Positions 18,114 through 27,246 of a stretch of 64,000 nt of DNA are shown piece after piece. The stretch is from Cognatiyoonia koreensis (GTDB taxonomy: Bacteria; Pseudomonadota; Alphaproteobacteria; Rhodobacterales; Rhodobacteraceae). Location of the stretch: contig NZ_FOIZ01000001.1 in the NCBI RefSeq assembly GCF_900109295.1, forward strand, positions 1,674,001-1,738,000, given 5' to 3'. The notes under the pieces were generated by a model that was not told where the DNA came from, did no database searches, and was given only the letters and a program-made list of their open reading frames with translations. Position numbers and translations under genes: made by a program. Numbering within the stretch: position 1 is the first letter of the stretch; each line of letters starts with the position of its first letter.

Positions 18114-19697
18114 CTATTCTGGCACCCAGTCTTTCCGGGTCATGCTTATGAACGCGTCGCCCACGCCGCCCGCGACGTTGCGGCCAACCATATCGGCCAG
18201 TGACCGTGTCGACTTGATTGCCGACCAGCCCGGCCCTGAAAACGTTGACCGCCTGAAGACATGTTCCGACAAGAGCGGGTTCGTCAGTGCCTGACTGAAC
18301 GCATCCAACGCGACGAACATCAGCACCAATCCAGGCAACGGGCTGTTCGTCACCCGGTCTTCGCAAAACAGACCAACGTGAAAATCGACATCTCGGGGAT
18401 GGCTGTAGTGGCGCGCCAAAAGTGAAGCCACCGTTGGATCGGATGAAATATCACTGAACCGCTGTGGCCGCTTCTGGCCAAGATAGGCGCAGTAATCCGA
18501 ATAGCTGGCCAGCTGGCAGTGCCGGTCCTGCTTGATCGATTCCCGTTCCACGTTCAGCAGCATCGCACCGGTATTTCGCGGGCCTAGTTCTGCCGCCCGG
18601 TTCGCGCTCATGTCCTTGAATCCCTGGAGCAGCCCGCCGTCGATCAGGATCGCATTGTTCATGAAGGTTTTGCGCGTGGGAAATGTCGTGCCATTCCATG
18701 TGATCTGATCTGGAATCAGCGCGTGCCAGCGATAGAGCAGACTAAATTCAGTCGTGATCCAATTTGGCTTGTTCCAGACTGCACGCCACGCGACGGACGG
18801 GTCAGCGCGCAGATTGAACGGCATTGGAGAGATGTGATTGATGTAATCCTCGACCACGATCTTGATGAACATGACGATCATCGCATTGCGTGTTGTTTCG
18901 AACACCCGTGTGTCGTCCCAATCGGTATGGGCCGCTGCAATTTCAGCCGCCAGACGATTGTGTTCACGCAGTAAAACTGTGTTGATCATGGCGACCTGTG
19001 GTACTGAATTCACCCGGTCACCGCCCACCGCAAAAAGCTTTGCCCGGCGATCCGCTTCAAGGCTGCTAAGTCCCAAAGGTGGATCGAGTGCTGCGAACTC
19101 TGGTTTGACAGCGTCGTTTTCATAAAGAAACGGCGGATATATCTCGCCGTTAATGACCTGAAACTTGAGCTGCCCGCGTTCGTCGCCAACCTCGCTATTC
19201 AGGCGCAGCGCGCGGGTTTGCGCGGTCGTTCGACCGTAAAGCGTGCAGAGGTCGATTTCATGGTTCGAGGTGTTGCGCTTGAACCTGTCAGCCAAGTCCT
19301 CACCTTCGGGCGTCAGGTCTTCGGATTCCGTGCGGATGAAGCCATCTGTCAGATATTGCGCAAATGCCGGGAACAAGCATGTCGACTTCGGGCAAAGCCG
19401 CTGGCTGCCCTCGCCGCGCGCAAAAAGTTCCAACAAGTCATCCACCGCGGGCGGATCATCACGTTTATCCGGCGGCAGATGCCGCCCGCTCCAGCGTCGA
19501 TCCGTCAGGCCGGACCAGGACACGTAATCATGTTTTGTCGACAACGGGTGCGGACGCGCGCGTGCTCGTTTGACCACCCGGTTAACTGCCCACCGGTTGG
19601 CGAAAACGGCCAAAGGCTCGACCGCTTGAACAATGGAAAAGGCGAATGCTTGAAGTCTGTAGGACAAAGTCGGCATGGCGACACTCAATCTATGCAT
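18114..19697 (-). CDS. Cyclooxygenase-like animal-type haem peroxidase family protein
   Basis: 527 aa. Sequence follows prostaglandin G/H synthase almost from end to end, read against remembered COX-1/2 sequences: KHDYVSW near residue 57; IDLCTLYGRTTAQTRALRL; LKFQVINGEIYPPFL; LLREHNRLAAEI; KIVVEDYINHISPMPFNLR; then TEFSLLYRWHALIPD, giving Tyr322 and His325 at the places of COX catalytic Tyr385 and proximal haem His388. The peroxidase distal His (COX His207) appears to be Asp118 in FAQYLTDGF. Arg40 may match Arg120. The N-terminal hydrophobic helices resemble the COX membrane-binding region; no EGF domain or signal peptide is seen. ATG 19697 was chosen over an in-frame TTG two codons earlier. 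It lies downstream of DUF2842 and purA on the same strand. Substrate unknown. Confidence 0.85.
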   Translation of the reverse strand: MHRLSVAMPTLSYRLQAFAFSIVQAVEPLAVFANRWAVNRVVKRARARPHPLSTKHDYVSWSGLTDRRWSGRHLPPDKRDDPPAVDDLLELFARGEGSQRLCPKSTCLFPAFAQYLTDGFIRTESEDLTPEGEDLADRFKRNTSNHEIDLCTLYGRTTAQTRALRLNSEVGDERGQLKFQVINGEIYPPFLYENDAVKPEFAALDPPLGLSSLEADRRAKLFAVGGDRVNSVPQVAMINTVLLREHNRLAAEIAAAHTDWDDTRVFETTRNAMIVMFIKIVVEDYINHISPMPFNLRADPSVAWRAVWNKPNWITTEFSLLYRWHALIPDQITWNGTTFPTRKTFMNNAILIDGGLLQGFKDMSANRAAELGPRNTGAMLLNVERESIKQDRHCQLASYSDYCAYLGQKRPQRFSDISSDPTVASLLARHYSHPRDVDFHVGLFCEDRVTNSPLPGLVLMFVALDAFSQALTNPLLSEHVFRRSTFSGPGWSAIKSTRSLADMVGRNVAGGVGDAFISMTRKDWVPE

Positions 19698-19770
19698 ATT
19701 CAAATGCAGACAGAATGCAGCAGATCCGCCGATCGGGGTAGTCAGGTTTGCCTGACCCTTGCTCAGGAAC

Positions 19771-19983
19771 CTAGTCGGCGTCCGGGTCTGATTGCCCGAT
19801 GCCTTTGAAAACGAATTTTAGTGGAAACACCCATGCGACGCCAAGAACGACGTAGAGTACGAACTGTACCGCCCGCGGCCATTCAGTCGTGTTGCTCATC
19901 AGTGTGACGACCAGCACGATGTAGGCGGGCAACCCGACCACCAGAATGAACAATGACCAGCGCCGGCGGGCTTTGTACGTCAT
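19771..19983 (-). CDS. DUF2842 small membrane protein
   Basis: 70 aa with two membrane segments (SLFILVVGLPAYIVLVVTLM and AVQFVLYVVLGVAWVFPLKF) after a basic start MTYKARRRW, the pattern of DUF2842 proteins found in alphaproteobacteria. It begins 9 bp after the purA stop, as commonly seen in Rhodobacteraceae, so it is in one transcript with purA. Function unknown. Confidence 0.85.
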   Translation of the reverse strand: MTYKARRRWSLFILVVGLPAYIVLVVTLMSNTTEWPRAVQFVLYVVLGVAWVFPLKFVFKGIGQSDPDAD

Positions 19984-19992
19984 GACTGTCCT

Positions 19993-21288
19993 TTAGTCAG
20001 CGAAGGGATCGGTGACGAGGATGGTATCGTCCCGTTCGGGTGAGGTTGAAACTAGTGCAACGGAACACTGGATCAACTCTTCGATCCGGCGCACGTATTT
20101 GATTGCCTGCGCCGGCAGGTCGGCCCAGGACCGCGCCCCTTCGGTGCTTTCCGACCAACCTTCAATTTCCTCATAGACGGGCCTGCAACGCGCCTGCTGA
20201 TCGGCCGCTGTCGGCAGATAGTCCAGTATTTGCCCGTCAAGTTCATAGCCTGTGCAGATTTTCAGCGTTTCAAACCCATCGAGCACATCCAGCTTGGTCA
20301 GTGAAATGCCCGTAACCCCAGACGTCGCGCATGTTTGGCGCACAAGGGCGGCATCAAACCAGCCGCAGCGCCGCTTGCGGCCTGTGACAGTGCCGAATTC
20401 ATGGCCCCGCTCGCCCAGACGCTGCCCGTCTGCATCGTCCAACTCTGTCGGGAACGGGCCTTCGCCGACACGCGTGGTGTAGGCTTTGACAATCCCCAGC
20501 ACATAGTCGATGGCGGTCGGCCCAAGGCCGACACCCGTCGCCGCCTGCCCCGCAATGACGTTTGATGACGTCACAAATGGGTATGTGCCAAAGTCGATAT
20601 CAAGAAGGGCACCCTGCGCGCCTTCGAACAGGATCCGCTTTCCGGATTTGCGCTGTTCGTTCAGCACTTTCCAAACCGGGGCGGCGTATTCGAGGATTGC
20701 GGGTGCAATGTCCTGCAGTTGCGCAACCAATGCGTCGCGATCCACGGGATCAATTCCCAGCCCACGCCGCAATGGGTCATGGTGCTGCAGCGCGCGATCG
20801 ACGCGGGCTTCAAGCGTGGCCGGGTCCGCCAGATCGGCGACCCGCACGGAACGGCGGCCAACCTTGTCTTCGTATGCCGGGCCGATCCCGCGACCGGTCG
20901 TGCCGATCTTTGTGCCCTTGCTTGCAGCCTCTTCCCGGGCACGGTCGAGTTCGCCATGGATCGGTAAGATCAGCGGTGTATTTTCCGCAATCATCAGCGT
21001 TTGGGGCGAAATATCGACACCTTGCTCACGGATCGTCGCGATCTCCTTGACCAGATGCCAAGGATCCAGCACCACACCGTTCCCGATGACAGAGAGCTTG
21101 CCGCCACGCACGACGCCCGATGGCAGCGCGTTCAGCTTGTAGACTTTACCATCAATGACGAGGGTGTGCCCGGCGTTGTGCCCGCCCTGAAAGCGGGCGA
21201 CGACGTCAGCGCGTTCGGACAGCCAATCCACGATCTTGCCTTTGCCTTCGTCGCCCCATTGCGCGCCGACAACCACTACATTCGCCAT
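19993..21288 (-). CDS. purA: Adenylosuccinate synthase
   Basis: 431 aa. It makes adenylosuccinate from IMP, aspartate and GTP, the first committed step to AMP. Motifs: [21 protein letters not shown] (GTP-binding, with catalytic Asp) at the N-terminus, [12 protein letters not shown] with catalytic His, [13 protein letters not shown], and [14 protein letters not shown] segments later ([22 protein letters not shown]). Length normal. Start [18 protein letters not shown] is unambiguous. First gene of purA-DUF2842-(cyclooxygenase-like). Confidence 0.97.
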   Translation of the reverse strand: MANVVVVGAQWGDEGKGKIVDWLSERADVVARFQGGHNAGHTLVIDGKVYKLNALPSGVVRGGKLSVIGNGVVLDPWHLVKEIATIREQGVDISPQTLMIAENTPLILPIHGELDRAREEAASKGTKIGTTGRGIGPAYEDKVGRRSVRVADLADPATLEARVDRALQHHDPLRRGLGIDPVDRDALVAQLQDIAPAILEYAAPVWKVLNEQRKSGKRILFEGAQGALLDIDFGTYPFVTSSNVIAGQAATGVGLGPTAIDYVLGIVKAYTTRVGEGPFPTELDDADGQRLGERGHEFGTVTGRKRRCGWFDAALVRQTCATSGVTGISLTKLDVLDGFETLKICTGYELDGQILDYLPTAADQQARCRPVYEEIEGWSESTEGARSWADLPAQAIKYVRRIEELIQCSVALVSTSPERDDTILVTDPFAD

Positions 21289-21419
21289 GATCTTCGTCCT
21301 TTCAGGAATCCCGCGTGCTGCTATAGCGACAGCGACCGCGTGATAAAAGGCGCAAAACGATGCTGGACTTGACCACGCTCTGTTGGCAGTTTCGCACGCG
21401 GTAGCGAAGGACGATCAGG

Positions 21420-21815
21420 ATGGGCTTTGTAATTCGGTGGGTATGCGCGTTTATCCTACTTGGCGCGACCTATAACCCGACACAGTGGAATTTCTTTCGC
21501 TGGGTGCAGACGGGTTGGGAAACGCATCTGCCGCTGACCATTTTGTTTTCGCTGATCCTGCTAATCGGATATATCATCTATCTGCGGGCGACGTTGCGAT
21601 CGATCGGCTTCTTTGGCCTGCTGCTGGTACTGGCCGTTGTCGGAACGGCCCTTTGGGTTCTTTTTGATTTCGGTTGGATCAGTCTTGATAATCCGACAGT
21701 CAACACTTGGCTGGCCATTACGCTTTTGTCTTTCGTGCTGGCTGTGGGCCTTGGGTGGTCGATTGTACGGCGGCGTATCTCTGGTCAGGCCGACGTTGAC
21801 GACGTTGACGCATAG
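21420..21815 (+). CDS. DUF6524-like four-span membrane protein
   Basis: 131 aa with four hydrophobic segments (about 3-18, 36-54, 60-82 and 98-118) and a short acidic tail. The start MGFVIRWVCAFILLGATYNPTQWN resembles a small conserved family of proteobacterial inner-membrane proteins that I believe is DUF6524. The ATG has GAAGGACG upstream. It lies 70 bp upstream of secG on the same strand. Function unknown. Confidence 0.8.
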   Translation: MGFVIRWVCAFILLGATYNPTQWNFFRWVQTGWETHLPLTILFSLILLIGYIIYLRATLRSIGFFGLLLVLAVVGTALWVLFDFGWISLDNPTVNTWLAITLLSFVLAVGLGWSIVRRRISGQADVDDVDA

Positions 21816-21885
21816 GGGGCTTGCGAGGCCCAACGCAAAGTCATAGATACCCCCGAACACATCCGAACCGTAGGCCCAGCCCCCC

Positions 21886-22245
21886 ATGGAAAATGTCGTC
21901 CTTGTCGTCCATCTGATCCTGGCACTTGCTTTGATTGGCACCGTGCTGATGCAGCGATCCGAAGGTGGCGGCCTTGGCATCGGCGGTGGTGGTGGTGGCG
22001 CTACCGGTGGACGCGCGCCTGCGACGGCAATGGGCAAATTCACATGGTTGCTGGCAATTGCCTTCATCGGCACATCGATCGCACTTACAATCATTGCGGC
22101 GAATAATGCAGCCAATTCCTCGGTTGTTGATGGTGCCGATTTGCGCGCACCGACCACCGAAGAGGTGACAACACCTGACTTGGGTGACAGTCTTTTGCCG
22201 CCCGGAACAAACGATGACGAGTCGCTGGTTCCTTCCGGTAACTAA
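21886..22245 (+). CDS. secG: Preprotein translocase subunit SecG
   Basis: 119 aa. SecG associates with SecYE in the inner membrane and promotes SecA-driven export. The first span (VVLVVHLILALALIGTVLMQRSEGGGLGIGGGG) carries the hallmark LMQRSEGGGLG, and the second span (FTWLLAIAFIGTSIALTIIA) follows. The acidic C-terminal tail (about 45 residues) is longer than in E. coli, as usual for alphaproteobacteria. It is upstream of pyrG on the same strand, a common alphaproteobacterial order. Confidence 0.95.
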   Translation: MENVVLVVHLILALALIGTVLMQRSEGGGLGIGGGGGGATGGRAPATAMGKFTWLLAIAFIGTSIALTIIAANNAANSSVVDGADLRAPTTEEVTTPDLGDSLLPPGTNDDESLVPSGN

Positions 22246-22416
22246 GCCCTTATAACACCACAACAACTGCCCCTTTTTGTAAATGGGGCAACATCATCTT
22301 GCGTCATGGGTTGTCATTTGGGGCCGAATCCCGGTATTCTCAAACCCCGTGATGATGCGAACTTTCGGGTCCGCGATTTGCACTGAATTCAAGATCTCAC
22401 GGGGGATGCCAGCAGC

Positions 22417-24060
22417 ATGGCGCGTTATATTTTCATTACTGGTGGTGTTGTTTCGTCCCTTGGCAAAGGTCTTGCTTCGGCGGCATTGGGCGCGCTGTTG
22501 CAGGCGCGTGGTTTTTCGGTCCGCCTGCGCAAGCTTGATCCTTACCTGAATGTCGATCCCGGTACGATGTCGCCGTTTGAACATGGCGAGGTGTTCGTCA
22601 CCGACGACGGCGCTGAAACCGATCTGGATCTTGGCCATTATGAACGCTTTACCGGTGTGCCCTGCCGCAAGACGGATTCGGTTTCTTCGGGCTACATCTA
22701 TTCCAGCGTCCTCGAAAAAGAGCGGCGTGGCGATTATCTGGGCAAAACCATTCAGGTCGTTCCGCATGTTACGAATGAGATCAAGGAATTTCTGAAGATC
22801 GGCGAGGATGAGGTCGATTTCATGCTCTGCGAAATCGGCGGCACCGTCGGCGACATCGAAGGTCTGCCCTTTTTCGAGGCCATCCGCCAGTTTTCCCATG
22901 ACAAGCCACGCGGCCAGTGCATCTTCATGCACCTCACCTTGTTGCCCTATCTGGCCGCATCAGGCGAACTGAAGACCAAGCCGACACAACACTCTGTCAA
23001 GGAACTGCAGTCCATCGGGATTGCACCGGACGTGCTTGTTTGCCGGTCCGAGCACCCCATCCCTGAAAAGGAACGCGAGAAGATCGCGCTGTTCTGTAAT
23101 GTGCGCAAGGAATGCGTCGTTGCAGCCTATGATTTGAAATCCATCTATGAAGCTCCGCTGGCCTATCACGAACAAGGTCTGGATCAGGCCGTTTTGGACG
23201 CGTTCGAAATCTCGCCGGCCCCGCAGCCGAACCTGTCTGTCTGGCACGACGTCTATGACCGCATCCACAATCCCGAAGGCACGGTCAAGGTTGCGATTGT
23301 TGGTAAGTATACCCAGTTGGAAGACGCCTATAAGTCGATCGCAGAGGCGCTGACCCATGGCGGCATGGCCAATCGGGTGAAGGTCAAGATCGAATGGGTG
23401 GACGCCGAACAGTTCGACCGCGAAGACGCGACCCCCTATCTTGAAGGGTTCCATGCGATTCTTGTGCCCGGTGGCTTTGGCGAACGCGGCACCGAAGGCA
23501 AGATCAAGGCCGCGCAATTCGCACGTGAAAAGAAGGTGCCTTATCTTGGCATCTGCCTTGGCATGCAGATGGCCGTAATCGAGGCCGCTCGCAACGTCGC
23601 GGGTATCAAGACGGCTGGGTCCGAGGAATTCGACCATGAGGCGGGCGAGAAACGTTTTGAACCTGTGGTCTACCACCTCAAGGAATGGGTGCAGGGCAAT
23701 CACAAAACGACCCGAAAGGCCGATGATGACAAGGGCGGCACGATGCGCCTTGGTGCCTACAATGCGACGCTTCTTGAGGATTCCAAAGTGGCAAAGATCT
23801 ACGGCAGTACTTCTATCGAGGAACGTCACCGCCACCGCTATGAGGTCGATACAAAGTACCGTGATGCGTTGGAAAAGGTCGGGCTTGTGTTTTCGGGCAT
23901 GTCCCCTGACGGCAAACTGCCCGAGATTGTCGAATGGAAGGATCATCCGTGGTTCATCGGCGTTCAGTATCATCCGGAACTGAAGTCGAAACCCTTTGCA
24001 CCGCATCCGCTGTTCGAAGGTTTTGTGAAGGCGGCTGTCGAGAATTCCCGTCTGGTCTGA
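22417..24060 (+). CDS. pyrG: CTP synthase
   Basis: 547 aa. It aminates UTP to CTP with glutamine and ATP. The N-terminal synthetase domain begins [25 protein letters not shown], the P-loop region. The C-terminal class I glutamine amidotransferase domain shows the nucleophile in [21 protein letters not shown], the oxyanion loop [10 protein letters not shown], and His/Glu in [21 protein letters not shown]. Length is normal. It follows secG. Confidence 0.97.
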   Translation: MARYIFITGGVVSSLGKGLASAALGALLQARGFSVRLRKLDPYLNVDPGTMSPFEHGEVFVTDDGAETDLDLGHYERFTGVPCRKTDSVSSGYIYSSVLEKERRGDYLGKTIQVVPHVTNEIKEFLKIGEDEVDFMLCEIGGTVGDIEGLPFFEAIRQFSHDKPRGQCIFMHLTLLPYLAASGELKTKPTQHSVKELQSIGIAPDVLVCRSEHPIPEKEREKIALFCNVRKECVVAAYDLKSIYEAPLAYHEQGLDQAVLDAFEISPAPQPNLSVWHDVYDRIHNPEGTVKVAIVGKYTQLEDAYKSIAEALTHGGMANRVKVKIEWVDAEQFDREDATPYLEGFHAILVPGGFGERGTEGKIKAAQFAREKKVPYLGICLGMQMAVIEAARNVAGIKTAGSEEFDHEAGEKRFEPVVYHLKEWVQGNHKTTRKADDDKGGTMRLGAYNATLLEDSKVAKIYGSTSIEERHRHRYEVDTKYRDALEKVGLVFSGMSPDGKLPEIVEWKDHPWFIGVQYHPELKSKPFAPHPLFEGFVKAAVENSRLV

Positions 24061-24072
24061 CGCGCTGCCAGA

Positions 24073-24840
24073 TCAGAAGTTGAAACTGATCGAGCGGGTC
24101 ACCACAAGGCTGACATTCAGCTGGTCGCTGCTGCCCTGCTGCACAATCGGGCTGTTTGCTGCGTCATTCAGGAATTCTTCGTAGGTGATTGTTCCCGTGA
24201 CGCCCCAGTCTTCGTTGAAATCATAGCTGGCGCTGGCTTCAAGCCCTCGGCTAAGGACGCCGCCCGTCGCGGCGAAGGCGTCATAACTGCTTGAAGCGGC
24301 CTCGTCCGGGCTTACCCCGAAATAGGTTTCGGCGTAATCGTCGGTGCCGCCGAACAGACGCGGCCCCAAGGTCAATGTCAAATCGTCAGTCGGTGTATAG
24401 ATCAGATCGCTCCCGATTTCGGCGACCCAGGCCTCGTGACCGATCACGCCATATCGCACTTCTGCATATGTTAGCGTGCCCCAGTCTCCGTGTCCCGTCG
24501 GCAGATCAGTATAGGTGATCCCTCCACCCAGTTCGAGCGCGGCATCAATATCGTTCAGGCCCAGCAGTTCATCGTAGTCGTCGCCGGAGCGTTCACCAAT
24601 ATAGCGAAAACCGCCTTTGAAGCCGATCCCGTTGGGATCGCCGTCACCGATGACGACTGATCCGAATGCAAATCTATCTAGCGCAAAACTGCCTGTCGGC
24701 CCGATCACCGTCTCATCCGATCCAAAATAGGCCGGACCGGACTGCGCACCGAGTCCAAGATCGAACGACAATTCATTCCCACTATCCGCCTGTCCAAAAG
24801 CAGGTGTCGCCAGTATGGCAAGAAGTGGGGCAAGGCGCAT
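24073..24840 (-). CDS. MipA/OmpV-like outer membrane protein
   Basis: 255 aa. A short signal peptide (MRLAPLLAILATPAFGQA) is followed by alternating beta-strand sequence with ending aromatic residue (SISFNF), as in outer membrane barrels. The segment GLGAQSGPAYFGSDETVIGPTG is typical of MipA/OmpV family proteins. The ATG at 24840 has GGAGGT 7 nt upstream; upstream open frame is ignored for this reason. MipA proteins have been linked to scaffolding murein enzymes in E. coli, but that role cannot be assumed here. It is convergent with pyrG, 12 bp apart. Confidence 0.83.
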   Translation of the reverse strand: MRLAPLLAILATPAFGQADSGNELSFDLGLGAQSGPAYFGSDETVIGPTGSFALDRFAFGSVVIGDGDPNGIGFKGGFRYIGERSGDDYDELLGLNDIDAALELGGGITYTDLPTGHGDWGTLTYAEVRYGVIGHEAWVAEIGSDLIYTPTDDLTLTLGPRLFGGTDDYAETYFGVSPDEAASSSYDAFAATGGVLSRGLEASASYDFNEDWGVTGTITYEEFLNDAANSPIVQQGSSDQLNVSLVVTRSISFNF

Positions 24841-24925
24841 TTGATCGACCTCCGGTTGCGGTATTCCACACCTAACACACGCCAAGCACTTGGCAAGTCA
24901 ACAACATCCGCGCTAGGTGCTGGGA

Positions 24926-25690
24926 ATGCTGTCTTATCAACATAGCTATCACGCCGGAAATCTGGCTGACGTGCACAAGCACGCACTGCTGGCTTGGATG
25001 CTTGCCTATATGGCGCAAAAGGACAAACCCCTGTCCTATATCGAAACCCACGCCGGACGGGCGGTTTATGATCTGGCGGGGCCAGAGGCTGCAAAGACTG
25101 GCGAAGCCGCGACCGGTATCGGACGGGTTGCAAACTGGTTCAACGATCACCCCTTTGGTCGCGTTCTCGACGCGGCGGCACCGCATTATCCAGGCTCGCC
25201 CCTGATCGCTGGCACTTTGCTGCGCGACAGCGATACATTGGCGCTTGCCGAACTTCATCCGCAGGAAAATACTGCACTGGCAGAAGCGATGCTGCCCTTT
25301 CCGGCTATGGTCAAACAGATCGACGGCTTTCAGCTTGCCATGTCGATCACGCCGCCGTCGCCGCGCCGTGGCCTGCTGTTGTGCGATCCGTCCTACGAGG
25401 TCAAAGCTGATTACGCTGCCATTCCGGATTTTCTGGCCAAAATCCATCGTCGCTGGCCGGTCGGCGTGCTGGTCGTGTGGTATCCCATCCTTGTCGACGC
25501 CCGACACAAGCCGATGATCAAGGCACTCCGCAGCGCGATCCCCGATGGCGACGTGTCCGAAGTAGCCTTTGCACCGGCCCGTCCGGGGCATGGTATGATC
25601 GGATCGGGGCTTTTCGTCGTGAACGCGCCTTACGGCTTTGACGCCGAAGAAAGTCGCCTCTCTAACCTGTTCAAAAAACTGGAGAATTGA
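24926..25690 (+). CDS. rlmJ: 23S rRNA (adenine(2030)-N6)-methyltransferase RlmJ
   Basis: 254 aa. The start MLSYQHSYHAGNLADVHKHALL is the family hallmark, followed by YIETHAGRAVYDL (SAM binding) and LLLCDPSYEVKADY, whose DPSYE is the N6-adenine methyltransferase catalytic motif (DPPY class). It methylates A2030 of 23S rRNA. An in-frame GTG at 24917 would add three residues; ATG 24926 is preferred. It starts a run of four closely spaced plus-strand genes. Confidence 0.94.
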   Translation: MLSYQHSYHAGNLADVHKHALLAWMLAYMAQKDKPLSYIETHAGRAVYDLAGPEAAKTGEAATGIGRVANWFNDHPFGRVLDAAAPHYPGSPLIAGTLLRDSDTLALAELHPQENTALAEAMLPFPAMVKQIDGFQLAMSITPPSPRRGLLLCDPSYEVKADYAAIPDFLAKIHRRWPVGVLVVWYPILVDARHKPMIKALRSAIPDGDVSEVAFAPARPGHGMIGSGLFVVNAPYGFDAEESRLSNLFKKLEN

Positions 25691-25691
25691 G

Positions 25692-25985
25692 ATGCCCAAA
25701 GGATACTGGATCGCCCATGGGACAGTTGATGATCTCGATGCGTATGACGCCTATCGTGCGGCCAATGCAGCCCCCCTTGCCGCATTCGGCGGGCGGTTTC
25801 TGGTCCGTGGCGGGTCGCGCGAACTTGCAGAAGGAACTGCCCGCCCGCGCACTGTCGTCATCGAATTCCCAAGCTATCAGGCGGCAGTCGATTGCTATCA
25901 TTCGGACGCCTATCAAGCGGCCAAGGCGATCCGCGACCCGATCAGCACCGCCGATCTGGTGATCGTGGAAGGCTATGACGGCTAG
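25692..25985 (+). CDS. DUF1330 family protein
   Basis: 97 aa, dimeric alpha-beta barrel (ferredoxin-like) type. Start MPKGYWIAHGTVDDLDAYDAY and the stretches FGGRFLVRGG and RTVVIEFPSYQAAVDCYHSDAYQ fit DUF1330 closely. The ATG at 25692 has GGAG seven bases before it and begins one base after the rlmJ stop, so the two are coupled. Activity unknown. Confidence 0.9.
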   Translation: MPKGYWIAHGTVDDLDAYDAYRAANAAPLAAFGGRFLVRGGSRELAEGTARPRTVVIEFPSYQAAVDCYHSDAYQAAKAIRDPISTADLVIVEGYDG

Positions 25986-26023
25986 GGGTTTTCACCGGCA
26001 AGGTGGCGACCTATGTAGGCACT

Positions 26024-26464
26024 ATGTTTGCTGACCTGATCCGGCGTCTGACCGCCCCCGCCCCTGAACAAATGCCCGACGATGACGCGCGCCTTGCACT
26101 TGGGGCATTGCTTGTCAGGATCGCACGGGCCGATGGCGATTACGCCAACGTTGAAAAAGATACCATCCAGCACGTGCTGTCCAAACGCTACGGCCTGGAT
26201 GATGCCTCTGCCTTGCTTGCGGAATGCGAAGCGCTTGAGGCCGAGGCACCTGATACGGTGCGCTTTACCCGCGCCATCAAAGACGCAGTGGCCTATGAAG
26301 ACAGGCTTGGTGTCGTCGCATCCATGTGGGAGGTCGTGCTGGCAGATGGCGTGCGTGAAGAACATGAGAACCAGCTGATGCGTCTGGTCCCGCCGATGAT
26401 CGGTGTCGAAGATCAGGACAGCCATGCCGCGCGCCGCCGGATCGAAGACCAGCGCAAAGGCTGA
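26024..26464 (+). CDS. TerB-like protein
   Basis: 146 aa. All-helical, with LALGALLVRIARADGDYANVEKDTI and VVLADGVREEHENQLMRLV, the two acidic DGxxxxxE motifs seen in TerB/COG4103 metal-binding domains. An in-frame GTG at 26003 would add seven residues; ATG 26024 gives the usual MFADLIRRL start. No other ter genes are near, so tellurite resistance should not be assumed; COG4103 proteins are common stand-alone genes in alphaproteobacteria. Confidence 0.82.
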   Translation: MFADLIRRLTAPAPEQMPDDDARLALGALLVRIARADGDYANVEKDTIQHVLSKRYGLDDASALLAECEALEAEAPDTVRFTRAIKDAVAYEDRLGVVASMWEVVLADGVREEHENQLMRLVPPMIGVEDQDSHAARRRIEDQRKG

Positions 26465-26467
26465 CAC

Positions 26468-27187
26468 GTGATCGCCAGCTTGCCGATGTATGACCGCCCG
26501 ACCAATGCGGTCGCACATGATCTGTTCTGGTCGTTGATCCGCGATCATTTGCGCGATGATGGCATTGATGCACCCGACCAGCTCGACCGCAGCGTCCTGT
26601 ACCGCGATACCTGGAGCCGTGCCGATCTTGTGCTTGGCCAGATTTGCATCATGCCTTACCGCACGAGTTATGCGAAAGATGTCACTGTCATCGGCTCCAG
26701 TGATTACGGGCTCGAAGGCTGTCCGCCCGGGCATTTTCGTGCGCTTTTCGTCTGTCGCCATGATGATCCGCGCGATCTGAAAGCGCTATCAGGGGCGCGC
26801 TTTGCCGCCAATGCCAAACACTCATTCTCCGGCTACCAATCAGCGCAAGAAAAGCTTGCCGATTTGGGGCTTACCCTTCCTGATCCGCTGATCACGGGCA
26901 GCCACGGCGCAAGCGTCAGGTCTGTCGCCCAAGGCGAAGCGGATTTCGCTTGCATTGATGCCCAGACGTGGCGGATGCAACAAGCTGACATGCCAGAGAC
27001 CCGCCATCTGCGCGTTCTCGGCGCGACCAACACCGCACCCGGACAGACGTTCATCACACGCCAAAGCGATGACCCTGCCCCTTATTTCGCCGCGATAAAG
27101 TCGGCCATTGTGGCACTGCCCCTCGACATTCGCACGACACTGGGTCTGCGGGATGTCGTGGCCCTTCCTGCATCGGCCTATGCCTGA
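26468..27187 (+). CDS. PhnD-like periplasmic-binding-protein fold without signal peptide
   Basis: 239 aa, GTG start. The sequence fits the PhnD/phosphonate-binding family (PF12974 type): IASLPMYDRPTNAVAHDLFW at the N-terminus, LTLPDPLITGSHGASVRSVAQGEADFACIDAQTW in the second lobe, and FITRQSDDPAPYFAAIKSAI. No signal peptide or lipobox precedes the first strand, so the protein is probably cytoplasmic, unlike true transport receptors. It starts 4 bp after the TerB-like stop and 59 bp before the ABC ATPase; it may be unrelated to that transporter. Ligand unknown. Confidence 0.78.
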   Translation: MIASLPMYDRPTNAVAHDLFWSLIRDHLRDDGIDAPDQLDRSVLYRDTWSRADLVLGQICIMPYRTSYAKDVTVIGSSDYGLEGCPPGHFRALFVCRHDDPRDLKALSGARFAANAKHSFSGYQSAQEKLADLGLTLPDPLITGSHGASVRSVAQGEADFACIDAQTWRMQQADMPETRHLRVLGATNTAPGQTFITRQSDDPAPYFAAIKSAIVALPLDIRTTLGLRDVVALPASAYA

Positions 27188-27246
27188 GCCATTGCATTCA
27201 TGTTCATTTTCGGCCCAAAGTCATCCGACCTGAAAGGATGTAGCCC

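Noticed and set aside
22268..22290. TGCCCC/GGGGCA hairpin between secG and pyrG
   Set aside because: Only six base pairs, an 11-nt loop and no T-run; too weak to call a terminator.
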